A stretch of DNA of 64,000 nt from Paenibacillus sp. MSJ-34 (GCF_018918005.1 NZ_JAHLPR010000043.1:1-64000); one strand, 5' to 3'; positions 15,910 through 25,489 are shown, counted from the stretch's first letter. The notes: a model not told the origin generated them from the sequence alone. Numbers and translations: made by a program.

Positions 15910-16097
15910 CGTTGGAAAACATCCAATGAAGTTTACAGTTTTAGGAATTCAGGCACACCTCCATTGGAAAACATCCAATGGACCTCCCCAATTATCGCCT
16001 TTCGGCCGAATTTAGGAGGATTTCATTGGATAAATTCCAATGAAAAGCCCCTTGAGCCAATCTAACAGGAATTTCCGTTGTATAGATTCCAATGGGC
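15910..16097. repeat. Four short dyad repeats with 5-nt loops
   Basis: Four 21-23-bp inverted repeats occur at 15911-15931, 15962-15982, 16022-16044 and 16076-16097. Each has arms close to CATTGGA and TCCAATG around a 5-nt centre (AAACA, AAACA, TAAAT, TAGAT). The second has perfect 8-bp arms and the third perfect 9-bp arms; the outer two carry mismatches. Starts are about 51-60 bp apart. They fill the space between the DUF3604 terminator and the T-box remnant. They could be hairpin-forming repeats or binding sites for a dimeric protein. Confidence 0.7.
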
Positions 16098-16127
16098 GAA
16101 ACACGAGGGGGATAGCGAAAGGAACGA

Positions 16128-16160
16128 AAGGAACAAGGACACCCTCCACGGATGTCCTTA
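16128..16160 (-). terminator. Probable terminator of the DUF3604 gene
   Basis: On the minus strand AAGGACA and TGTCCTT pair around an 11-nt loop, followed by GTTCCTTT, about 30 bp after the stop. The flanks also hold short direct repeats of AAGGAC and AAGGAACG. The T-run is imperfect. Confidence 0.55.
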
Positions 16161-16187
16161 TCCTTGTCTTTGTCCTTGCGCAGCGTA

Positions 16188-17687
16188 CTACGACCTAACA
16201 AAAATAGGCGAAATCCAAGCAAACTGATGGTTGGCTTGGCGTATTTCCACATGATACGCATCCGTATCCTGTTCCCGCTCCGTATCGTTCCATTCCAGAT
16301 GAACGCGGTAAGCCGTTTCCGGTACGGCGCGGTGAATCAGGATCGCCTCCGAACTGTACGGTTTCACATGCGTAGAACGCGACCCCTCCAGCAGTTCGGC
16401 CACACTGGTTTCCATGCGAATTCCGTTCGCCTCCACGACAAGCGTAGTCGCCTCGTCTCCCTCCACCTCCAGCACGACCGCCGCCGTAGCGGGATGGAGC
16501 GTCGACGGATTCTGGAACGTCGTACAGGTCCAGGCGAGGGAATGCTCAGTGCGCTCCACGATCCGATTATCGAGCTTATTGATGTCCGGATTCTGCCTCA
16601 TGCCGGGCTCGGGCGCGAGCACGCTTTGGCCGCGGAAGCAGCTGTCCGCGCCGAGCAGCCTGCCGTTTCTCACCCCGGCTTCCGCCTTCCAGCGATAGCC
16701 TTGCTTCGACTCGCCCCACCCCAATTCCACTCTGATCTTGTATTTCCGGGCGACGCCGCGCAAGGCTGACGAGATGTTGTCCCCCGCGACAACTTGCCAT
16801 GGCTTCGCGTTTCTAAATACCGTAATTTTGTCGATATAGTCAGCACATACCGAATCCAATACCAGTTTCCTGACGCCTGCGACTTCGACCTCGCTGCCCA
16901 TGAAGGCCCCGTTCAACGTAAACCGGCATTCGATCTTGTCCCCCGTAACCGCATAGGTGCGGCCGGCCTTGATCGCTTCCCAGATCGATTCGCGCGTTTT
17001 CTCCTCCGCCCATACCGCTACGCGCCCGTCGCCGTACGATCCCGGATAGCCGGCATGATGGTCGGTCGAACCGGCAAAACTGAATTTCTTGCCTTGGCGC
17101 AACCCCGCAAACACCGTATTGCGCGAGTCTCTCGGCCCCATCGTATGATAGTAAGGATAGGCGCTTCCGTCCGACATGCCGGAGCCATGCTTGGAGAACA
17201 CCTCGACGATTGGCGATAGATCGGAACGGAAGGCGTCCCAATTCGTCCCGCGATAGCCGGGCGTATACCCGATATGATGCGGAACGGCAATCGCCCCGTA
17301 AGCCGCGAGCTTCTCGGCGAGCTCCTGCGGAGAAGCCGCGTAGACGAGCGGAAGTTCGTCGCTCGGCGATACAATATGATGATCCCCGAATTCGCTGGAA
17401 TGAATCTCGTACCCTTGAAACGTCACGAATTCATGCGGAATATTCGCTTCCCGGACTTTGGCACGGACGGCTTCCCAATCCGCCTGCAATTTCGCAAACC
17501 CTTCCTTGTGGAAATCGACGAGGAACGCCGTCTCCTCGGTCCGCTCCGGTATATCCGGCCACATCGCGTGGCCGATAATCGCGCAAAAATCGAGTTGTCC
17601 TCTCGCCGCCTCCAACGCGTTTTCCAGCGCCCCGAATCCGTAAGTAATACCGCAATGATTATGCAGGTCTCCCCAGAACAGTTTCAT
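16188..17687 (-). CDS. DUF3604 protein with a PHP-like metal-binding N-terminus
   Basis: A 499-residue cytoplasmic protein (no signal peptide) of the DUF3604 family. The first residues, FWGDLHNHCGITYG, form an HxH-like metal motif as in PHP phosphoesterases. Further candidate ligands are IIGHAMWPD, HEFVTFQGYEIHSSEFGDHH, PHHIGYTPG and STDHHAGYPG. The C-terminal third is beta-rich. The family's substrate is not established. It is probably the last gene of the polysaccharide locus, separated from the sulfatase by 500 bp that contain a 52-bp-phased repeat array, so it may have its own promoter. DUF3604 genes beside sulfatases and lyases are a recurrent arrangement as far as I know, but a direct role in the pathway is inference. 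Confidence 0.8.
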   Translation of the reverse strand: MKLFWGDLHNHCGITYGFGALENALEAARGQLDFCAIIGHAMWPDIPERTEETAFLVDFHKEGFAKLQADWEAVRAKVREANIPHEFVTFQGYEIHSSEFGDHHIVSPSDELPLVYAASPQELAEKLAAYGAIAVPHHIGYTPGYRGTNWDAFRSDLSPIVEVFSKHGSGMSDGSAYPYYHTMGPRDSRNTVFAGLRQGKKFSFAGSTDHHAGYPGSYGDGRVAVWAEEKTRESIWEAIKAGRTYAVTGDKIECRFTLNGAFMGSEVEVAGVRKLVLDSVCADYIDKITVFRNAKPWQVVAGDNISSALRGVARKYKIRVELGWGESKQGYRWKAEAGVRNGRLLGADSCFRGQSVLAPEPGMRQNPDINKLDNRIVERTEHSLAWTCTTFQNPSTLHPATAAVVLEVEGDEATTLVVEANGIRMETSVAELLEGSRSTHVKPYSSEAILIHRAVPETAYRVHLEWNDTEREQDTDAYHVEIRQANHQFAWISPIFVRS

Positions 17688-17888
17688 CTATGATACTCTC
17701 CTTTAACTCTTCTAAAAGCCTTCCCAATGCCAAGCCCCTGTTTGTGCCATCTCGTGTACCGGTAGTTTTGCTTTGCGCAGCGCAGTCGCTCCCCGTTCCC
17801 GTTGCAACGGACGTCGCCGCGGACCTGCGACAAAATAAATGCAATGATGAAACGAAATCCGGTTTTGGCATCACAAACCGCGACTTTT

Positions 17889-18057
17889 GTATGAAATCTC
17901 GAACATAATCGAAGGACTCAACTCATGCGCCGATCGTTTTGTATGATATTTCGTCCCACCTTTGCAGGATCAGGGCTCAAATCGCTCATTGTGTATGAAA
18001 TTTCGATCATATTCGCCGGACTGCATTCACACGCCGCTCGTTTTGTATGATATTTCG
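17889..18057. repeat. Four copies of a 13-bp motif at exact 52-bp spacing
   Basis: GTATGAAATCTCG, GTATGATATTTCG, GTATGAAATTTCG and GTATGATATTTCG begin at 17889, 17941, 17993 and 18045, so the intervals are all exactly 52 bp. Spacers are 39 bp each. Spacers one and three are alike (both end in CGCCG-TCGTTTT-type text) whereas spacer two differs, so the array may be two 104-bp units. The array lies 200-370 bp upstream of the DUF3604 start and downstream of the sulfatase. Fifty-two base pairs is close to five helical turns, so all motifs face the same side of DNA. No other gene or terminator was seen in 17688-18184. Confidence 0.85.
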
Positions 18058-18184
18058 GCTACATTTGTCATGCCTATGCTGATTCATCATCCAAACCCGG
18101 TTAAAAATGAACGCAACGCCATTGGATTTGGCATGCATTTACATTACTCGAGCTAGGATCGGAGTTGTCGATTCATGCATTCAC

Positions 18185-19594
18185 TCAACCCTCATACTCA
18201 CCTTCATAAGGCTCGTCTTCCACAGCAAGCTGCAGCGCGGCCAGTTCCCGCTTCAGGCTGTCGATCACGCCCGCATAGGCGGTATCATGGTAAACATTGT
18301 TCATCTCGTAGGGATCGTTCTTCAGATCGAACAGCTCCCATTCCGGCTGCCGGCGCTCGTCGAGTGAACCCGTCGTCCCTAGTGCGTCCGCATAATAATA
18401 AATCAGCTTGTACTCATGCGTGCGGATGCCGTAATGGGAATAGACGGAATGCTCCTTATCGAGATGCATCCAGTAACGGTAATACATGGACTTGCGCCAA
18501 TCGTCCGGCGTCTCGCCCTTCCAGATCGGGCGGAAACTTCGGCCCTGCATCCCGGCCGGAATCGTTGCTCCTGCGGCATCGAGAAACGTTGCCGCGAAGT
18601 CCACGTTCAGCACCATATCCTTGTTGACGATGCCTGCCCGAATCTCTTTCGGATATTGAATGAGCAAGGGCATCCGCAACGATTCCTCATACATAAAGCG
18701 CTTGTCGAACCAGCCGTGGTCTCCGAGGAAAAAGCCTTGGTCGGAAGTGTATACGACAATGGTATTGTCCCAAATGCCCTCCGCTTCCAACGTATCGAGC
18801 AGAACGCCGACGCTCTCGTCGATCGAAGCGACGCAGCGGAGATAATCTTTGATATATCGCTGATAATTCCAGCTTTTGATCTGCTCCGGCGCGCTTCCCG
18901 CCGGCGGCTCCCCTTTGACGTCCTTGGGCAGTAAATCCCGGTCGATCCGCATTCTGGCGGCGCGGGCGGCCTCCGCCCGCGTGCCGTAGTCGTCGTGGAA
19001 CGTGACGGGCTCGGGAATGTCGACATCCTCGTACAGGTCGGCGTACTTGGGCGAAGGCAGCCACGGGCGATGCGGCGCTTTATGATGGCACATCAGCAGG
19101 AACGGCTTCGTCTTGTCGCGGCGGCGGATCCAATTGGCGGACATATCGGTAATCACATCCGTCACATAGCCGCCAATCTTCTTCGTTTCCCCCATCTCGA
19201 TAAATTCCGGGTCGAAATAGTCTCCTTGGTCCGGCAGCACGTTCCAATAATCGAAGCCGGTCGGATCGGAATTGCCGCCATGGCCCAAATGCCATTTGCC
19301 GATGATCGCCGTGGCGTAACCCGCTTGCTGCAACAGCTTGGGAAAATTCATCATCGTCCCGTCGATGTCGTCGTCGAGCGTCTTGACGCCGTTGATATGG
19401 TTATAGACTCCTGTCAAGATCGTTGCCCGGCTCGGCGCGCAAATCGAATTCGTGCAGAAGCAATTGTCGAAGCGAATCCCGTTCTCCGCAATGCGGTCGA
19501 TATTCGGCGTCCGATTGATTGCACTGCCGTAACTGCCAATCGCATGCGAAGCGTGATCGTCGGACATGATGAATAGAATGTTAGGCTGATTCAT
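18185..19594 (-). CDS. Sulfatase (formylglycine-dependent, type I)
   Basis: A 469-residue sulfatase of the alkaline-phosphatase superfamily. It removes sulfate esters, here probably from sugar units of the imported oligosaccharide. ILFIMSDDHASH gives the metal Asp pair D12-D13, and C52-A-P-S-R56 is the CxPSR signature whose Cys is converted to formylglycine, followed by TILTG. GKWHLGH, and later YTSDQGFFLGDHGWFDKR, supply the remaining metal and sulfate ligands. The start is placed at the ATG of MNQPN, after AAGGATGG; the frame remains open further upstream into the lyase gene. No signal peptide is visible, so it acts in the cytoplasm. No maturase (anSME or FGE) gene is in the window. It is 17 bp downstream of the secreted lyase gene. 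Confidence 0.92.
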   Translation of the reverse strand: MNQPNILFIMSDDHASHAIGSYGSAINRTPNIDRIAENGIRFDNCFCTNSICAPSRATILTGVYNHINGVKTLDDDIDGTMMNFPKLLQQAGYATAIIGKWHLGHGGNSDPTGFDYWNVLPDQGDYFDPEFIEMGETKKIGGYVTDVITDMSANWIRRRDKTKPFLLMCHHKAPHRPWLPSPKYADLYEDVDIPEPVTFHDDYGTRAEAARAARMRIDRDLLPKDVKGEPPAGSAPEQIKSWNYQRYIKDYLRCVASIDESVGVLLDTLEAEGIWDNTIVVYTSDQGFFLGDHGWFDKRFMYEESLRMPLLIQYPKEIRAGIVNKDMVLNVDFAATFLDAAGATIPAGMQGRSFRPIWKGETPDDWRKSMYYRYWMHLDKEHSVYSHYGIRTHEYKLIYYYADALGTTGSLDERRQPEWELFDLKNDPYEMNNVYHDTAYAGVIDSLKRELAALQLAVEDEPYEGEYEG

Positions 19595-19611
19595 TTGATC
19601 TACCATCCTTC

Positions 19612-22600
19612 TCATTGCAACTGATAGACGCGAACCTCGGCATAGGAGTTCCACTGATTCACGCTGTTGCCGTGGCCGGTAATGCGGACATATCGCGCCT
19701 CATGTTGTCTCAAATACGTTTTTTCAATATCCAGGCTTTCGCCGCTGCTTGTCCCCGCAAACGCCTTGTACCAGGTTTCTCCGTCCGGCGAAGTTTCGAT
19801 CTCGAATTTGAAGCTCCGCTCGTTCCCGCGAATAAAGGCGATGCCGACGCTGTTCACGGCTGTCGCTTCCCCGAGATCGAGCATGATCCACTGATCGCCT
19901 TCCGCTCCCCAGTACGTATTGAAATCGCCGTCAATCGCTTTATCTTCCGTATTTCCCTGGTCGGCTTGCGAGCCGCTGGCGGAAACGGCCGCAATCGGCA
20001 GTTCGGCCAAACGCTCCTCTTCCCCGTCAAGCGGCGTTAATTTGAAGTTGAAATGGTACACGCTCTTGATCTCGGGACTTTGCCGCGAAGAGACGATCAG
20101 CTTCGCGATGCCGGGAACGTCGTCCGCAGGAAAGGCCTGCACTTCGTACATCGCATCATCGTAGACCGCTTGTACGACGGGCACGTTCGTACGGTCAAGC
20201 GGCAGCAGAATGTCATAGCTGAACGTCTGCTCATCAAAACCGGCCAAAGGCTCGCCGTCGATGCTGACGCTTTGCAGGACGGGTACGGTCAACTCGCCGT
20301 CCGCAATGCTCCACTGGTCGAGCGGAACGCCGGTGAACGAAGTGTCCGTATCCTCGATCGCTCCGACGATCGGAATCAACGTTACCGTCAGCCGCATCTC
20401 CTTCGCTTCATCCAATTTGACGAACAGCTTGCGGATGCCATCGTTCTGATGCTGCTTGGGCGGATTGGGCGATTCCGGCAGCGGCTTGGCGTCCATCACG
20501 CCGAATTTCGCCTCAATCGGATGCCCCGACGCATCGCGGACATCGCTATCCAGGCCGACCCACAACTTCTCTCCGCCTTTGGTGAACATCGCCGACTTTC
20601 CGTCCTCGCTGACTTGAATATCGGCTTCCGTATGCATAAACCAGTAAGCGGTCGACGGGTTCAAGAAGGAAACCTCGTCCTGAATCGTCGCTCTCGTACG
20701 GTTCGAGGCGAGCATGACGCCCCGCTTCGCCGAGGAGACATGCTTGTTGTACGCCTCCGTCAAATTGGCGATCGCAAATCCGCCAAGCGGCTTGCTTTCC
20801 GTCTTCTCGATTTTGGCGAATGCTTTAATATTTTGCTGCGCCCCGCCGTCGGAATTGATCACTAATGTGTTATGCCCCTCCGGATTCAAACGGTAGTAAG
20901 TCAAACGTTCCTTCTCGTAATTCGAATAGCCCGGCAGATTGTAATCGTCCTTGCCCAGATCGATCGCCCATTGCTGGCCGAGCGCTTCAAAAACGAAGCT
21001 TCCCAGATCGTAATGCCCGTGGCTGACTACATTATTGCCCGCCTTCAACCCGAGGAAGCCGGTGTTGGGATCGTCCCATTTGCTGCGGAATGTCGCGACT
21101 TCCGTCCCGCTGAAGTATTGGTCCAATTCCAACGTTTGACCGGGAAGGTAAGCATCCGGCTCGTACCAGAGCATTTCGAATTCGGTGCCGGCGTTTCTGT
21201 ACTTGATTTTATTGTCCAAATGTACGGAGGCTAACAAACGATCTCCGTATTTCTTCGCGATCCATAATTCTTCGGCAGCGATCACCTTGTTGTTCGAGGC
21301 ATCCCCGTAGTTCAGCGAGCCTACCGCTCCGCTCAAATAGGTCGGGAAGTACGCCGTCTTGCTCAGTCCTGGCGTTTGGTCGTAACCGTAGCTCGTGCCC
21401 AGCGCCGTTTCCAGCGAAGAGATGAAGCGAACAATGTATTCCAGCGTATATTTCCAATAACTCGGGCCTTCCGCCCATGCTCCGTCCGGAGTGAACTCCA
21501 GCAAAATAAAATCCTCAAGCGCATTGAACGCAACATCCAATATTTTGCCGCCGAATTGCTCCATCGTCACTCGCTCGCCGGACGGCAAGACGATTTCCTT
21601 GTCCACATCCCCGATCGCCATCAAGGCGAGCACGGAAGCCCCGTTGCATACCGCATTCCAGTTATTCGTTCTCGGGTAGGTGTGAATCCACCATACATTT
21701 TTGTTGTACGCCTCTAACGTCTTCACCAGCCCCTTCGCGACGATGGCGTCCTCGAGCATTTGCCGCTGCTCCGGCGTCCAGGCATCGTACAGCCAATCGT
21801 ACGCGATTGCGAGGCCTTCCATAAATTCGGCCGTGTTCAAAAATTCGTTCTCTTCGTTCCAATTCGGGAACTGCGATACCGTATAGACTTCGTCCCAGAT
21901 CCGCTGCTTATATTGTTCTTTCTTGGCAGGATCGTCGCTCAGATGATAGAGCATCCCTAGATTGATCACGAGCGGTCCCACTTGTCTGGAGCCGATCATC
22001 CTTCTGCCGTCCGGCAGATCGTCCGTAGGCAGCGCCATGCTGAGATGCTTCTCGCCTTGCTTCTGAATATCCTGATACCATTTGCCGATCGTCGCTTCCC
22101 CCGACTGAATCAGCGATTTGACGCGGTCAAAGTCGGACGAAGTTGCCAGTATTCTCGGATGGGCCGCATCTTTGCTCTTCAGCCGGGCCATCGCTTCGTC
22201 TCCGGTCGGCCGGTCGTAGACGATCTCCTTGATCGCTTCTTCGATATAAAACTTCTCGTTATCCTGCGGTTTGACGCTCTCATCCGCTTTGTCGAACGCA
22301 TCGTCGAACGGCATGGCGCTATCGCCGATCACGATAAGTCCTCTGCCTTTATAGTCCGTGTATACCTGCTTCTGCAAGATCGTTCCCGCCATGTCCACAG
22401 GAACCATGACATCGTCGGGGGTAAACTCGATATGGGAATCAGGGCGCACTTCGCCGCCTATAACCGCATGATTCTTCGTTACCGTAACGTTCTGTCCTTT
22501 TGTTTTGACACGCGCGCTCTGCCCATGGACTTCCACGTCAACGCCCAAGGATCGGCCGACAAATCGAAGCGGCACGACGATCGTTCCGTCGACTTTCCTC

Positions 22601-23520
22601 GGTATGTTCGGCTCGTCGATCGCCCCCGCCGTCTTTACATTGTTCATCAGCGCGTTCCGGCTGCCCACGACCATCGCCAATGATCCGGCAAGCCGATCCT
22701 GCACGGAGATACCGAGATCGTTGTCGAAATCCATCAACGAATCGGGCTTGTTGATCGCCTGCAATTGTTCCATCGTCTTCAGCTCTGTGCCGGAATACAC
22801 CCGCATATTGTCCAGCAGCGTCGTGAAGCTTTTGTCGCCGGCGGCGCCCGGCGTCAGGTCGGCTTGCGAAATCCGTTTCGCCCGAACCCGCAAATAGTTG
22901 ATCCCCGTCGCCCCGTTGCTATTTTTCAACAATACCGAATCGATCTTCTTGACGCCGTCTACATAGACCGATACCGTTTGCGCATCCGCTCCGAAGTCGA
23001 TCGCGAACGATAGCCTGTTCCATTGATTCACATTCAACGGCACTTTGCCGCCTTCCACTTTCAGTACGCCGTCGGCTCCCAAATTGCCAAGCGTAATCCC
23101 TTTATTGGCACTGTCCTTTATTTCGAAAAATTTACTTCCGTTAGAGTCCAGCGACTTGATATCGAAATCGAAGATGATCTCGCCCGTCAAGTCATCCGTT
23201 CCGAACCGTTTGGCAAGGCCGACATCCGGCTGATCCGCTGCGGATTCTTCGATCCGCAGCGCGACGCTGGTCCCGTTCGGGACCGTATGCTCGTTCCGAA
23301 GCGCGCCGCTCGACTTTTTCACGTCCGCGATGCCGGTCATTTCCATTCCGCTTGGCGGCGCGCCGGTCTGGCTATATTGCTCGAAATCTTGCACCAAATA
23401 AACGGAAATATCGGATGCCGCTGCCCTCGCCGGCATGTCGCCCGCCACTCCGCTCAAACCTATGGCCATGCTTAACAGCAAACTGATGCGTCGAAACCAT
23501 TTTCCCCTTGCATTCATCAT
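19612..23520 (-). CDS. Secreted heparinase II/III-fold polysaccharide lyase, multidomain
   Basis: A 1302-residue extracellular enzyme. After a signal peptide (about 1-33) come a jelly-roll carbohydrate-binding-like module (35-245), a copper-amine-oxidase-N-like stalk module (about 290-405; IVVPLRFVGRSLGVDVEV), an alpha-toroid lyase domain (about 440-770), a heparinase II/III C-terminal beta-sandwich and a terminal F5/8 type C (discoidin) module (about 1175-1302). Likely catalytic residues are Asn in NNWNAVCNG near 619, His in SHGHYDLGSF (H834, H836) and EGHNTL. The enzyme would cleave a uronic-acid polymer by beta-elimination outside the cell, giving unsaturated oligosaccharides for import. 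It lacks an SLH anchor, so binding to polymer by the jelly-roll and discoidin modules may hold it near its substrate. The exact PL family was not resolved. Confidence 0.85.
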   Translation of the reverse strand: MMNARGKWFRRISLLLSMAIGLSGVAGDMPARAAASDISVYLVQDFEQYSQTGAPPSGMEMTGIADVKKSSGALRNEHTVPNGTSVALRIEESAADQPDVGLAKRFGTDDLTGEIIFDFDIKSLDSNGSKFFEIKDSANKGITLGNLGADGVLKVEGGKVPLNVNQWNRLSFAIDFGADAQTVSVYVDGVKKIDSVLLKNSNGATGINYLRVRAKRISQADLTPGAAGDKSFTTLLDNMRVYSGTELKTMEQLQAINKPDSLMDFDNDLGISVQDRLAGSLAMVVGSRNALMNNVKTAGAIDEPNIPRKVDGTIVVPLRFVGRSLGVDVEVHGQSARVKTKGQNVTVTKNHAVIGGEVRPDSHIEFTPDDVMVPVDMAGTILQKQVYTDYKGRGLIVIGDSAMPFDDAFDKADESVKPQDNEKFYIEEAIKEIVYDRPTGDEAMARLKSKDAAHPRILATSSDFDRVKSLIQSGEATIGKWYQDIQKQGEKHLSMALPTDDLPDGRRMIGSRQVGPLVINLGMLYHLSDDPAKKEQYKQRIWDEVYTVSQFPNWNEENEFLNTAEFMEGLAIAYDWLYDAWTPEQRQMLEDAIVAKGLVKTLEAYNKNVWWIHTYPRTNNWNAVCNGASVLALMAIGDVDKEIVLPSGERVTMEQFGGKILDVAFNALEDFILLEFTPDGAWAEGPSYWKYTLEYIVRFISSLETALGTSYGYDQTPGLSKTAYFPTYLSGAVGSLNYGDASNNKVIAAEELWIAKKYGDRLLASVHLDNKIKYRNAGTEFEMLWYEPDAYLPGQTLELDQYFSGTEVATFRSKWDDPNTGFLGLKAGNNVVSHGHYDLGSFVFEALGQQWAIDLGKDDYNLPGYSNYEKERLTYYRLNPEGHNTLVINSDGGAQQNIKAFAKIEKTESKPLGGFAIANLTEAYNKHVSSAKRGVMLASNRTRATIQDEVSFLNPSTAYWFMHTEADIQVSEDGKSAMFTKGGEKLWVGLDSDVRDASGHPIEAKFGVMDAKPLPESPNPPKQHQNDGIRKLFVKLDEAKEMRLTVTLIPIVGAIEDTDTSFTGVPLDQWSIADGELTVPVLQSVSIDGEPLAGFDEQTFSYDILLPLDRTNVPVVQAVYDDAMYEVQAFPADDVPGIAKLIVSSRQSPEIKSVYHFNFKLTPLDGEEERLAELPIAAVSASGSQADQGNTEDKAIDGDFNTYWGAEGDQWIMLDLGEATAVNSVGIAFIRGNERSFKFEIETSPDGETWYKAFAGTSSGESLDIEKTYLRQHEARYVRITGHGNSVNQWNSYAEVRVYQLQ

Positions 23521-23533
23521 CTAGTCGCTCCTC

Positions 23534-25489
23534 TCAAATCGGTTTACGAATGGTCATATCCCTCTCCTTGACCGTGACCTCATAATGTTCGCCGCAGTCC
23601 AATTCATAATAGCCGTCGGCGAATGGCCGAATCGATACGGCCGGGGCTTGTCCCCCTTTATATGGCGCAAGCACCGTCACAAAAGTAACCGTACCGCTGT
23701 AAGTCCCTTGGAATCGCACTCTTGTGGACGCTCTCGCCACATCGTTGACGTCGGACAGCCGGCCGGGCAGCAGATCCGCCTCACCCCGCGGCTCCGTATA
23801 AATACCCAAATTGGCAATATCGCTCGCAGCGACGACAGCATCCGCCGCGATCTCTACCTCCGTAAAATCCAAATGGAAGTACCGCTGCACTCCGCTCCGC
23901 TCCAGCCCTTCCACCCGATCCGCAATGACGACGAACCGGCGATCGACCAATGCTATATGGCGGTGATGGACAATCGGCTCGTAATTCAAATGGTAAGCGC
24001 TTGCGATTTGATAAAAGCCCCTGTCTTCCACATTGTAAATTTCTCCGATTTTCTGCGGACCGTAGGCGAACGAACCCAAATATTCGAAATGGTCCCTCTC
24101 ATCGATCAGGAGTGTGGAATGATAGTTGGCGCTCTTGAATTTCCTGCGGTCTTCATCCTCCCGATAGCAGAAAATGCCGGGATCGCAGACCATATTTTTC
24201 CCAAGCGCGGTAAAATCGAAGCTCATCAGATCGATATGGGCATGGAAGTTCTGCACCGGGCTTCTGCATGCGAACAGAAAGCTGAGCGCCTCCGCATCCC
24301 AGCCGCTGCGAATAATCGCTTGATGCAAGGTCCGGTTCCAGAACGTCGTCAATTTATCGCATTCGTAGTACTTGCCTTGCAGCCCCTTCAAATCTTCATA
24401 GAACCGCCGCACATCCAATGCGCGCCACACATGTTTGCTAGCCTCGCTCATGATCTCGCGCATATCGATCAAGTTCGTTGCAAGCCCGAGCCATGTCATA
24501 TCGCCCAACGCCAAATAGCCGTATACCCCGCCCATCACGGCCAGATGATTCGCATGGGAATCGCCCACAGGTACGCATTTCCCGGTCGGCCGCAACGAAT
24601 AGATGGAATAGTCCAAATTGGTGCGCAGCAGCTCCATATACCGGTCCGAGAACTCGAACTGGAACCGCTTGGCCAGCACGACGGCAAGGCCGAACCAGAA
24701 CATGCAGCCATTGTGATAAGAAGGACAGCCTTCGATTTGTCCGCCGTCTTCGGTCAGCTGAGCCAAGGCGCATCGTTCGATCCCGTCGATCGCGAAAGCT
24801 TTCCATTCCTCCGCCTCCCGCAGCTCCGGGAAATATAGCGCCGTCGTCAGAATGCCCAAGCATTCCATCAGAAAATGATTATGATCCGCCTTCGGCCACA
24901 GGATCGGCGAGACCTTGCGCAACATTCGGATCTGCATGTGCACGGCCCATAGGTACCGCTCCAACACATCTTCGGTAAACAACTCCGTATGTCCCAGATG
25001 CTCCAGTACGAGCGGCCACGTCTTGTAATTGCGAATGCCGAGTTCCAACGCCCTTAGCGGATGGCATTGCGAGAAATATTCAATCGGATAATCGATCATC
25101 TCTTCCCGAATCTCGACCGTTGCGATCCAATCCAACATTTCTTCAATAACTTTGCGCCCGTATTTCTCATCCCGTGTTAAAGAATAGGCTTCCAGCAGAT
25201 CCTGCCAATGCGTCATGCGGTTCAGCTGCCACAGAAACTCGTTGTCATTATGCCTGCGTTCCAGCCAGCAAGGCGGATTGCCGACGAATTCGCGCACGCC
25301 ACCCGTGCCCGGAAGCTTGAGCATTCCCCGGTACGCTTCCTCCGCACTGGCAATCGTCGCTTGCACGAGCTCCGGCATGTTGTCCGCAATATACTTGCTC
25401 TTCGCCGCTATCGGCTCCAATCGCGATCGCAGGTTGGCCAACAACTCGCCCGTCGGGATCGGCTCTTTCAACAAAGCTTGTATATTCAT
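23534..25489 (-). CDS. Cytoplasmic heparinase II/III-family lyase
   Basis: A 651-residue protein with an alpha-helical toroid N-terminal half and a heparinase II/III beta-sandwich C-terminal half. Conserved features are KADHNHFLMECLG near the active site, VQNFHAHIDLMSFDF, the ANYHSTLLID strand, and HRHIALVDRRFVVIADRVEG. The start was set at the ATG behind GAAGGAGAAACGAAG; the open frame upstream overlaps the preceding intergenic DNA. There is no signal peptide, so it would act on imported oligosaccharides and complement the secreted lyase encoded next to it (14-bp gap). PL families 12, 15, 17 and 21 share this fold; I cannot assign one with confidence. Confidence 0.85.
   Translation of the reverse strand: MNIQALLKEPIPTGELLANLRSRLEPIAAKSKYIADNMPELVQATIASAEEAYRGMLKLPGTGGVREFVGNPPCWLERRHNDNEFLWQLNRMTHWQDLLEAYSLTRDEKYGRKVIEEMLDWIATVEIREEMIDYPIEYFSQCHPLRALELGIRNYKTWPLVLEHLGHTELFTEDVLERYLWAVHMQIRMLRKVSPILWPKADHNHFLMECLGILTTALYFPELREAEEWKAFAIDGIERCALAQLTEDGGQIEGCPSYHNGCMFWFGLAVVLAKRFQFEFSDRYMELLRTNLDYSIYSLRPTGKCVPVGDSHANHLAVMGGVYGYLALGDMTWLGLATNLIDMREIMSEASKHVWRALDVRRFYEDLKGLQGKYYECDKLTTFWNRTLHQAIIRSGWDAEALSFLFACRSPVQNFHAHIDLMSFDFTALGKNMVCDPGIFCYREDEDRRKFKSANYHSTLLIDERDHFEYLGSFAYGPQKIGEIYNVEDRGFYQIASAYHLNYEPIVHHRHIALVDRRFVVIADRVEGLERSGVQRYFHLDFTEVEIAADAVVAASDIANLGIYTEPRGEADLLPGRLSDVNDVARASTRVRFQGTYSGTVTFVTVLAPYKGGQAPAVSIRPFADGYYELDCGEHYEVTVKERDMTIRKPI

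Noticed and set aside
17889-18057. CRISPR-like array of evenly spaced repeats
   Set aside because: The repeats are only 13 bp, spacers 1 and 3 are related to each other, and there are no cas genes in the window.
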